Source: Chondrosia reniformis (Eukaryota > Porifera > Demospongiae > Chondrillida > Chondrillidae). Taken from it: 64,000 nucleotides of DNA. A program made the translations under genes and the position numbers. Where the stretch lies: NCBI GenBank assembly GCA_947172415.1, contig OX359194.1, positions 248,001-312,000 of the forward strand. The letters are read 5' to 3'. Of this stretch, positions 25,514 to 36,700 are shown in pieces (the stretch's first letter is position 1; each line of letters starts with the position of its first letter). The notes beneath the pieces were generated by a model, which saw only the letters and a list, made by a program, of their open reading frames with translations, was not told where the DNA came from and did no database searches.

Positions 25514-28500
25514 TTGACGATGACGATGGATGAAAGAAAGCGTAAAGCTCTAAACGCCCTTCTTCCTGAAATGGAAAAAGACATTCTTGTAGATGCATTC
25601 TTATCGTCATTACACAGTGATACAGAGTACGGCTTTTTGAGTGACTACGAAATGGAAGAAGTACGGAAAACAGACAATAGAATTGAGCAATTCCGTTCTT
25701 TGATAGGCTTTTTGCGATCTAAAGGAAACGAAGACTTTTATAATTTCTGCCGCCTCTTAGAAGCATTCAATTATAAAGAATGGGCTAATAGGCTGAAGAA
25801 AATGGGTAAGTTGGATACTCCAAGTTTTGTAACCGTTGATCTGGGCTACGCGAGGCTATACATAGCTAGTTCTGTAATCCGTAAACTGTGCATGGTGTTC
25901 AACCACCCAGAAGCCAGGCGTGTGTACAGGAGTGCTAGCTAGTTATCTCAGGAGTCTGAGTATTTTGTAACTGGCACTGTTATACCCTCAATTTTACTGG
26001 TTGTTTCGTTTTTGCGAAATCCCGAAATAGGCTGAAAATCGCCGAAACAAGACCGTGTAATGTTAAATGTAGAACAGCAACGCTATAAACTGGCCTTGAA
26101 GGCAAGTGACTGTGTTCCGCTTTGTAATGATGCTTCAATATTTTTCCATTTTAAAGCACCAAAACCATTTGGTAGAGTGCCCCTTTCATTTCACTAATGA
26201 GAATGAAAAACTGGTATACGTATAAGTTGCCTGCCACAACTATGTATCTTAATTCTGCTAGCAATATAAAATCTCTTGAGTATTACAATCTCAAAATCTC
26301 TTGAGTATTACAATCTCAAAATCTATCACAATTGAATATGAATATATATAATACCTGGTTTCAATATAAATTTCCTATAGGTTTTCTATAGTCCTATGGC
26401 ATTTTATATGCAGACTTTGTTCGCTGGTTTCTAACAAACGGAGGCCTAAATGTAATTTAAAATGAGGGAAACTTTATGATGATATGCCCATTTTGTTTCT
26501 AGGTCCTTTCTTGGAGCCATATGAATTATTTAATTATATTATATTATATTATATTCGTATATATATTGTAACTTGTACTGTATATACAGTGCAAGTTACA
26601 ATATACAAAGGTAATCTAATATAAATAATTAAATAAATAATTCATATGGCTCCAAGAAAGGACCTAGAAACAAAATGGGCATATCATCATAAAGTTTAGG
26701 GTATAAAACTCATTTTAAATTAAGGGATTTTTGATTTAGGCCTCCGTTTCTTAGAAAACGGAGGACAAAGTTTGCATATAAAAGGCCATAGGACTATAGA
26801 AAACCTATGGGAAATTTATATGCAAACCATGTGTTATATTGATAAAAATTTTCAGTTTGTCCGATAACTGTGAAATCAACATATATCATGGTACATGTGT
26901 ATAAGAAACGTCTGGCGAAGTTTTGCTTAATTAAATGAGCAAAATAATCAAGATATAATGAAGAATTCAAAGTTACGATTGCGCAAGCTGGTGATGTATT
27001 GTGATGTTCTTCTATTGCGTCACCAACACCTTCGTATGTCGCTCGGTACACACATTTTGTGAATCTTGTGACGTTGCGAAAACGTCACCGCCTCGTTGCT
27101 AAAGAAGATCATCCTTTCGAGAACGGCTATGACAAGTCGACGCTCTCCTACGAGAAGGAGCTACCGAATAAGCGAGTTGTAGCGAAGGTTAGATAAAGCG
27201 TATTTGTATACGTTCATGTTAAGTTTAAGCCAGAATTGTTGCTATATATTGATGTAAAAGAAATTCGTACTTTGGTAATTTAAGCTCTGTCTTAGTCGAC
27301 GCTCTCCTACGAGAAGGAGCTACCGAATAAGCGAGTTGTAGCGAAGGTGAGATAAAGCGTATTTGTATACGTTCCCGTTAATTTTGAGGCAGAATTGTCC
27401 CTATACTGATGCAAAAGAAATTCGTTTAGTCGACCGTATTAAAACTTTGGTAATTAAAGCTCTGTCTTCTCTTCTTATGTTTTTATTCATTTTTTACTTG
27501 CAATTGTCTATGTGTAGGAATAAGGAGTGTTATATATTATGCTTGTTTAAATACAATCAAGTACTACACAGTGCAAGTTACAAATTTATGCACGGATGCA
27601 AGTGACTCCCAAGATAATCACACTGAGGTATATAATATAATACGGATGCAAATGACTCCCAAAATAATCACAATCAGGTATATTAAACGCTACAAGACTT
27701 TAGCCACACTGAAATTCTCAACTGCTGCATACAGAGTAGTAGTCTCTACAGATCATATAAGGTTAAATACATGGCCTTCCAATTACCTTTTCACACCTAA
27801 GTATAGACTGGAGATGATGCATCTGGATGCCATTATCAGCAAAAATTCCACACAGGGACATAAAGGCTGGGGCCTTTAATTTATTTCATGAACAATGTCC
27901 CTTGTGTGCAAGTTACCAAATCGTCTCTAACCCTGTTGTTTATGTGAATGCATGCAAGCAACCAATGGTACTCCTAGCTGACACTCAAGGCAAGTCAAAT
28001 CTGCGGTGATTATTGGCTGAGATCCCCTGCATGAGACTGGAATTTTTGCTTATAATGGCATCCAGATGCATCATCTTCAGTCTATACTTAGGTGTGAAAA
28101 GGTAATTGGAAGGCCATGTAATAATGGCTACTGCACCACTTTTCTGGTGTATTTAACCTTATATGATCTGTAGAGACTACTACTCTGTATGCAGCAGTTG
28201 AGAATTTCAGTGTGGCTAAAGTCTTGTAGCGTTTAATATACCTGATTGTGATTATTTTGGGAGTCATTTGCATCCGTATTATATTATATACCTCAGTGTG
28301 ATTATCTTGGGAGTCACTTGCATCCGTGTATAAATTTGTAACTTGCACTATATATATATATATGAATGTCTAAGTATATAGTGCTGGCTAATTACACTCA
28401 AGTACACTACACAGTGAAAGTTACTGGCAAATATATAAAGTATTGAAATTACAATCAAGTAGTACACAGTACAAGTTACAAATTTATGAGGTCCAAGTGA

Positions 28501-31500
28501 CTATATAATATTAAAATTACAATCAAGTACTAGCTACACATGTACATGCAGTGCAAGTTACAAATTTAAAGAGATCCAAGGACATAAAAGGCCAAGACCT
28601 TTATATATGTATGTCATATGATGTCCCTTGTGTACAAGTTACAAAATAAGAAGAATACTGTAGTAACGTCCATTTTATAGTAATTGTATAACTTTATACT
28701 TAAATGCTGATGGACAAAAGAATGATCATTTGAATGTTACTCATCAGATTACATAGAGTATATGTATGCAACCACACCACTTATATAAACATATTTTTCT
28801 TAGTTTCTCCTGACTCTAATGGAAAAAACGTATCTCCTCCGGTAGATCCTAACCAGTCCACTCTACCAGTAAGTGTACTTTCTGTAGCTACGTATATATA
28901 GAGTGTACTATACAGGTTTATGAAGTGTGTCATATGTCATGTGCCTAGTTATGTATGCTAACAAAATTCAGTTAAAGGAACAACGATCTCTACATTTGTA
29001 TACTGAATAATATTTATTATATAATATGTAGTAATTCTCATGTAAATATGCTATATATGTCTCATTCTGTAGGGTCCTCTATTAAAGCTACAAAAAAATG
29101 CATTTGGTGAATACAAGTCATATAAGCTGGGTGAAGGAGACAGTGAAGTAGGGTTTGTCAGACTGGCCATTATGAAGAACAAGCCATCAGTCTTAGAGAC
29201 AAAGGGAGATCAATTAGAAACATTAAAACGATTAAGGGAGTGCGGTCCTAAAAGTGAAATTGAGGGACACTTAGATGTTAAAGATTTAGCTAAGCAATGT
29301 AAAGATAGGATACGAATCGTATATGGTCAACCGGGAGCAGGAAAGACAACTGCCATGAAGCACATCTGTCAACAAGTAGCTCTCTCTCAGATCAAGAGTG
29401 ATTTTGCGCTCATTCTCTTCTTTCCCTTGAGAGATGAGAGTGTTTCTAGGTTTACCAACCTCCCCAGTCTACTCAAATACTATGGAGAGGGGTCCTCTGA
29501 AGACATCCCCATGGCAACCAAAATGCTAGAGGAAGGAAAGGGTCGAGACACATTGCTGATATTTGATGGTGCTGATGAAGCTAGAGAGCTTCTGCAGCAG
29601 AAGGGATCCGATTCTGTCCTTTTGAAGCTGTTAAAAGGGAAGTTGCTACCGGAAGCCTCAATCATACTTTCCAGTCGACCTGGTGTTTGTCCTGAACTAC
29701 AGGAAAATGCCAATCAATTCTATGAAGTGCAGGGATTCGATAAGCAGGCTGTTAAGGCTTACGTGAAGGAGTTTTTCAAAGATGATCCAGGTTCTGCTGA
29801 GAGAATGTTGCAGACCATCAGTGATCGTCCTGATTTGGAGGGCGGAGCCTACATTCCAATGAATCTGTTTATTTTCTGTTCCACTTTCAAAGCCAATCAA
29901 TATTCACTTCCTGACACCATCACAGAATGTTACCAAGGTCATGTTAGTGAGCTGTGTTTTAGGGAATGTAAAAAAGATGAAAGAGATGTCTACATTGACC
30001 CAACTCTTTCTGAGCTCCCAGAAGACCTACAGGACCTCCTTCGGCGTCTAGGAGAACTTGCCTTTAAAGGTTTGACAGCTAAACCATCCAACTACATTTT
30101 CGATGAGCAAGCCATTCGGAAAGTCTTCCCTGAAATTAAGGAAAAGCCCGAAGACTCCCTTTTCAAAGGACTCCTTCAATTACACATCGGAAAACCTGGG
30201 GGATTAAGGCCAACATTCTCTGGCAACTTCTCCCATGCAACTCTCCAAGAGTTCTTTTCTGCCCTTCACCTGAGTCAGCTCTCCGAAAAGGATCAGGTGA
30301 TATTTTGGAAGGAGCACATTTTCAATCCATCCTTTGCTGTGATCTTTCGATTTTATGCTGGGCTGACGAAATTATCTTGCAAAGATTTCATCCCATCATG
30401 TCTTGTCACGCCTTCTGCCACTCCCACAACAGCTGCTCCTCCCAATGTAGCTGGTGCTACTCTGCAGCTGCCAGCTAAATCTGATCGGGGGAATCCTCAG
30501 CTCCTCTTTCTGTTGCATGCGCTTCATGAGTCTCAAAATGAGACTATTATCTGTGAAACATTGAAGCACTTGAATAGTTCCCTTAAGTTTTATAATCTAG
30601 GTTCATTTGATGCGATGGTTGTACTAAATTGTTTAGCACGCTGTACTCATTTGGTTGAGTTGTTTATGCATGGAAACAGAAATCCATTTCCTGTTGAGAG
30701 TGTTAAGCGTTTACTACACAGCAACCAAAAGTTGCAAAAGCTGCAAGGATGTGTCCTTGATCACTTGACTGAAGATGGTAAGATATTACTTTACATGTTA
30801 TTATTGTTTCATACTTTAAAACTGTAACAAATATTTCTGTCTATATGACCACAAAGATTAGTTATTAGTCTATTTCTTAATTTATTGTTAAGCATACATT
30901 TGTTATTGATAAGCTTTATGAGTGTTGACTATGTTAATAATGATAAAGTGTGTGTTTGTGTTTGTATTAGATGCAGTGACTATGTTCACAAGAACATATT
31001 CAGTGAAGGAGCTGGATCTGAACATTGACGAGTCCACTTCAGTATCTGCCCTAATGAGAGTGTTTTCATTGAAGGGATTGGAGACACTGAGTTTGAGCCT
31101 TAGTGGCTGTACAATAACAGTGAGTCACTATGCATCATTTTTCTAATGTCTATGTCACTATTTTGAAGCAGGTAACTGTATATTAGCTGTAACCTCATGT
31201 ATATAACCAAATAGTTAATAGGTGCACTATAAGTTCTTAATGATTCTCCTAACTTGTGAACTTACCGGCTAATATATATGCAAACAAATTATAAGTCGAC
31301 TTAGTTTTTAACTTTAGCCATGCAACGTTGGATAACTTGTGTGTCATTTAATGTAAGTCATTCTGTGTTGTATTTTTAAAATTTATTTATGCATGCAGGA
31401 ATCTGAAGGTAGCTCATTAAAGGAACTTGTTTCTAGTAATCTCTCTCTGAAGGAGTTCCGTTTGTATTGTTCATATGCCAAGATACTGTCACAAAGACAA

Positions 31501-33582
31501 TTCTTTGATTGTCTCTCCATTGTTACTAGTCTTTCAAGTCTTGAGAAATGTTATGTTGTACTGCCAGAATTATCAGAAGGAGGTATGCTATTATGTGGTT
31601 TTGAATGAGATTATAAAGTATGTAGTTGATAGTGTTTGTTATTGATAAGCTTAATGAGTGTTGACTATGTTAATAATGGTAAAGTGTGTTTGTGTTTGTA
31701 TTAGATGCAATGACTATGTTCACAAGAACATGTTCAATGAAGGAGCTGGATCTGAACATTACCAAGTCCACTTCAGTATCTGCCCTAATGAGAGTGTTTT
31801 CATTGAAGGGATTGGAGACACTGACTTTGAACCTTGATGACTGTACACTAACAGTGAGTCACTATGCATCATTTTTCTAATGTCTATGTCATTATTATGA
31901 AGCAGGTAACTGTATATTAGCTGTAACCTCATATATATTTCCAAATAGTTAATAGTTGCACAATAAGTTCTTAATGATTCTCCTAACTTGTGTACTTACA
32001 GGCAAATATATATGCAAACAAATTACAAGTTGATTTAGTTTTTAAATGTAGCCATGCAACGTTGGATAAATTGTTTGTGATTTAATGTAAGTCATTCTGT
32101 GTTGTATTTTTAAAATTTATGCATGCATGCAGGAATATGAAGGTAGCTCATTAGAGGAACTTGTTCGTAGTAATCTCTCTCTTTTGACTTGTTTGTAACT
32201 GGTAATTATATTAATTCTTTCTTCTCTCTCTTGTTATATTCTTTATACTTATACTTATATATAAGGGTTCAATATACAATATTTCTTTAAATGTACAGTA
32301 TTTGTTCCACCAGTTTCAACTCAAGTTCTATTGAACATAATAATGTGAATACATGTATATTTATAAATGTTATAATATATTTATAATTTTAAATGTAGGG
32401 ATGTGAGGAAAAATTTGAATCATTAAAATCAGCTATCAACAATAACAGTCACTTGAACAAGTTAGCATTTCGAATTCATTGTAATCAGATGAAGAGACCG
32501 TCCCATTCCAAGTGTATTGAATGTATATCTCAGAGCAGATCAATTAATTACTTGGAGGTTGAATCAAGTAAGTTCCTTTTATCAAGTCTGTGTTTTGCAT
32601 TGAAATTTGTACATTTTATTGTATCAATCATACGTACTGTATACATTTGTTTGACACACTTATTGTTAGTCTTTTTACACTTTTGTTCTCTTTATGTATG
32701 TGATGCCAGCTACATGACTGTACAGTGAATGTATTCTATAAAACAAACAGTGCTGATATATTTCATTGTTCTTTCCACAGCCGATGGACATGACCTGGTT
32801 CCTGTGCTGAAAATGGTACAGTTGAGGAAACTCATAGTGAGGAACACAGATCCAGTACCTCTACTACACTCATTAAAGAACAGAAGAGATGTATTAGAAG
32901 AATTAATATTTGTTATCGATTGGTATTTTGAATCATGGGTCAGTTTTAAGTGTGTTTGCTATCTTTAGCTGTTTGACATTGTTTAGAATGATCTTTTTAA
33001 TTGTTAAATATTCTGTAAGTATATTAAAGCTAGGACATTGTAAAGGAATATCACGTTCTGTAATACCTACCATTCCACTGACATTCTGTGTTAGAGGAGT
33101 CATGTTTGTATTTACATTTGTATTCATCTGACAGTCACTTTGTTTAATATACATACATATATACACTATAGATTGTAGGTAAGCTAAATTGTCTTTATAC
33201 ATACATTTCTATTAGTATACGTTCTCATAAGAGATATTCTAAGATGAATATGTAAGGTATATGGTAGTTACATCAAATGAGTCCTTTAGCCTATTTTGTA
33301 TGATGTAATGTGCTATGTATATTACATTTGCTGATGTAGGTTGAGACTGTTGACCTGAATGAGATGGAAGTAGCATACTCAGCAGCTAAAGTCAAAACAC
33401 TTGGTGTTGTTGGGATATCACACGTTACTGACTTAAAGAAAATGGCAAAAGCAATCAGTGCTGGTATCTCAAGGAATGAACATGTACAAACTGTAAAGTC
33501 ACTTGAGGAGTGTCCAGTACAGAGCTCAAATGAGAAACATAAAAACATTACAGCTACATGGGGAGAGCTTCGTTCTCTTTAA
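25514..33582 (+). CDS. NLR2: CARD - NACHT - LRR receptor
   Basis: Nine exons: 25514-25805, 28804-28868, 29073-30777, 30971-31119, 31399-31582, 31705-31853, 32399-32567, 32781-32938 and 33340-33582. GT-AG borders, agreeing phases, 3114 nt (1037 aa). Residues 1-97 look like a CARD: six-helix pattern with ILVDAFLSSL, FLSDYEMEEV, FRSLIGFLRSKGNEDFYNF and EWANRLKKMG. A short linker exon follows, then NACHT with Walker A GQPGAGKTT (about 204), Walker B LLIFDGADEA and SIILSSRPG, then LRR modules. From the linker on it is closely similar to NLR1, exon for exon, including the same skipped decayed exon. CARD-NACHT-LRR is the classic NOD-like arrangement; a CARD would recruit a CARD adaptor or caspase. 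The first intron is 3 kb and filled with foldback repeats. The CARD and linker were joined on phase (1 to 1) and splice consensus, not on transcript evidence. Confidence 0.85.
26365..26825. mobile_element. Imperfect foldback in NLR2 intron 1
   Basis: Left arm about 26367-26540 and right arm about 26632-26822 are inverted copies with indels. Shared blocks include ATATGGCTCCAAGAAAGGAC and GGCCTCCGTTT with their complements. The centre holds a second hairpin (TATTGTAACTTGTACTG and its complement, 26563-26604). Short open frames here are not supported as genes. Confidence 0.8.
27133..27460. repeat. Direct tandem duplication, about 161 bp
   Basis: GTCGACGCTCTCCTACGAGA starts at 27133 and again at 27295. 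Both copies run on through GCGAGTTGTAGCGAAGG to AAGCTCTGTCTT with scattered substitutions and a 12-bp insertion in the second copy. Confidence 0.9.
27562..28353. mobile_element. Large foldback in NLR2 intron 1, about 290-bp arms
   Basis: Left arm about 27562-27853 and right arm about 28037-28353 are near-identical inverted copies. The right arm has one extra stretch of about 30 bp near 28120-28150. Each arm contains a doubled CGGATGCAA(G/A)TGACTCCCAA unit and ends in GTGCAAGTTACAAATTTAT. That end motif recurs nearby at 26585, 28485 and 28555. It could form a long dsRNA stem in the NLR2 pre-mRNA. Confidence 0.85.
32133..32198 (+). pseudogene. Decayed LRR exon in NLR2
   Basis: Same truncated exon as at 9827-9892: EYEGSSLEELVRSNL is followed by a TAA and no donor. 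Its removal keeps the frame between the exons ending at 31853 and starting at 32399. Confidence 0.8.
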
Positions 33583-33702
33583 ATATCAGCAAATATAAGA
33601 AAAACTACTAATGTACTGTACATTGTAATGGTTTTGTAAATATTTGTACACAACACTAGATATAATAACAATATAATACACTAGTACTGCGTGACAGTAT
33701 CA

Positions 33703-36700
33703 CTACAAGTAGCACTGGTACATCTTGTCAGAGATGACATTGTTTATTTCACAGAGTGTGTCGTGTCTGCACACATCTCCACACTTCTTATATTTGTCCT
33801 TTGACCTCCCATAACGATTATAATGATACATATCAACCAGAGTAGTGTTGGACCTCATTCTGTAGGAGGAGGAGGAGGAGGGAATTGTATAATATACAGT
33901 GGACTCTCCATCCAAGGGACGGGCTGGGACGATAGCATTTGTCCTTTGTATGGAAATGTCCTTAACTCAGAAAGTATTAGAAAACCATATTATAAGCAAA
34001 TTAACACACCGCTATCCATTAATGAAAGTGCTACAATCACAAAAGCACCAATCGACACCTTTTGAGGGGCAGGTAAGGGCAGGAGGGGGAAATTGTATAT
34101 ACATGCACCTTGTAGTATGCTATAAAGATTTAAAATGATCATGAGTGATACATACGTATTTGGAATTACAAGGCAGGACTAGGATACTGTTTTAGAAGAT
34201 TTCTTGTACATAATGTTAACAAAGTACATGTGTGTTGTTCAAAAGTATACAGTTTTAGACAACCTTATTACCTGGCTATGTACATATATACATGCATGCG
34301 TATGTAGGTCATTTCAGTACAACACACAACACAATATAATAATATATATTGAATGTGTACACATGTCATTACATGCAGTGTCATGTGACCTCTGACCTTT
34401 CAGCAAGGTTGTTCCATGATTTGGGAGACATGTCAGTCAGTGAGTACATCTCTTTGGCACTGTAGGACAGACCCCAAACTGGTCTCTCTCCCTTCTCATG
34501 CAACTCTACACAGACAAGTGAGGAATACATATATAGCACTGTATATACGTATATATAGTGAGGAATACATATATAGCACTGTATACGTATAGTGAGAAGT
34601 ACAGCACTGTGTGTGTATATACATACATAATTGGATGTGCATTAGCTAAATATGTCACTGAGGTGATGCAACTATTACGAGTGGTAGAGTTACTAGAACA
34701 AAACTATTGTACAATATATAAATACATAGAAATGAATACACTTACAATCAGTCAAACATATATATTTAGTTACAAAATATTAATGCTATAAACATGTCCA
34801 CAGATAATGTTTATAGTTGTAGAGTGCACACTTCTATACCAATATTACATATAAAAGTGACTGATATATCTACTTCATGATCGTACGTATATACAATCAC
34901 ATGATATTGCATACACTAGCTTACTCTAGAGAAGTGGAATGACAAGCTGAACATTGAGATGGTTGTGGTTGGGTCACATGACTGATAAGCACAACTCCTG
35001 CAGTACTATATAAGTCACTACTTTGCATTCCTAATTCTACATTACCTCAAACACTATTCAAGTATCAATAGATTCCTACTGATTACGTGCAGTGGGAAAA
35101 CATACAATACTAAATTACACTGTCAGATGCAATGTGTTAATACGTACATGTATTCTTCAATACTGAACTGACACATCTCATATGTAGGACATTCATTGTA
35201 AAGCATACACAATATATGGATGTATAGAATAAGGTCTATATAGTGTATAAATGGGTTAATTTATATTATTTCAGTACAGGAACCTACACACAGCTTAGTG
35301 TACTGGTTCTACATACAAGTGGCCCACAATATGAGTCTACACAGTGAAGGCAGATCTCCTCAGAAGTGAATATCCACTACTAGACTATGGATGTGAGAAG
35401 GTTGGCAGTAGAGTTCTACTTTCTATTCCTTCTGACCTCCCTGTCCCCTCCAGCCACACTTGCGGGAGATGGGTACTCTGTGGAGTTTGAAATGGAGGAC
35501 ACTGGCAGAGGTATCTATGGGAGGTACTCTGTGGTGAAGGAGGGAGGTAGGAGAGTTGGACTGCTGTTTGGAGCCAACAGGCACAGTGCTGCTCTAAAGA
35601 CATTGAACGGAGAGGTGCTCATTGCCCCGCTGAGGAACCTGAGGGGAGGAGCTTGTCGTGTTGTGCAGGTAGCCTCTGAGAGGTTTGTGGACTGCTGGAG
35701 GAAGAAGGGGGCGGGACGGTTCCGTGCAGTCAAAGGACAGGACTATGGACATATCAGAAAGGTCAAAAACATTGACCACCTGCTGGAAGATGAAGAAGAG
35801 AGTAGAGATGCATTTAATGAGGCAATGGGGAAGGTTCTTGAGAGTGAGGAGGTCCAGCTCCTTCCTGGTCTGGTCAGGAGGATGGTCCGGTCTGGATACA
35901 GAGGACCTCACCATCAGCCCTCACTTCAAATACTTCTACTTGCTCACAGACTAACTAATCTGCTGAAAGAGAAGGCAATGGAATCAGAATCACAGATAAC
36001 TGATGAAAATCAGCCATTTGAAGACAATGATGATGAAATACTAGTGCAATCAGATAACCCATACAGTAACTTTGAGACTGTTGTTGCGCAATATTCTGAA
36101 GCTGAGATGGCAAAATGCAAGTCGGACAAGTCCTGTCCGCCATGTAAGCACTTGGAGTGTACGGGTCTGTGTGGTCCAGGATGCACTTGCTGGCAGTTCC
36201 TGTGTGGAGACTGCTGCGTACATATTGGGTGCCTGGGTCACGACATCTGCTGTGCCAAATATGGACCCAGCTCTTGGCAGTGCATTATGATAGTGAACTT
36301 TCAGTGTAACAAGAACTTTCCTTGTTAATTTTAAAATCTTAAAAAGTACTTTAGTAAGAAAAACTCATTGCACAGAACACTGTCTATTTAAACTAGCCAT
36401 CGTAGTCATAGAAACAGTACAGCAGTGTACATATCACGTATATTATCTTTGAAATTGAGAAAATGGAATACTTTATTACTAACTAAACTATTTTTAGCAC
36501 ACGTACATATGTACGTGCATGTAGGTTGTCCAACAGTTCAGTAGTGCAGTTGCTAACAATGGACAGATGTACCATTATCTTTAGAAAGGATCATCTTTTG
36601 ACTTTTAGAGCGTCTAAAGACGCAGTCTTGTTGTCTCTTCTTGGTTGTCAGACATTTTGACCCCGAGGGTCTTCTTCAGTGACTGACTCTCGGGGTCGAA

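Noticed and set aside
27571..28348. Frames of 86-102 codons on each strand near 27.6-28.3 kb
   Set aside because: The two proteins are the same because the sequence is an inverted repeat. There is no domain, and both lie inside an NLR2 intron.
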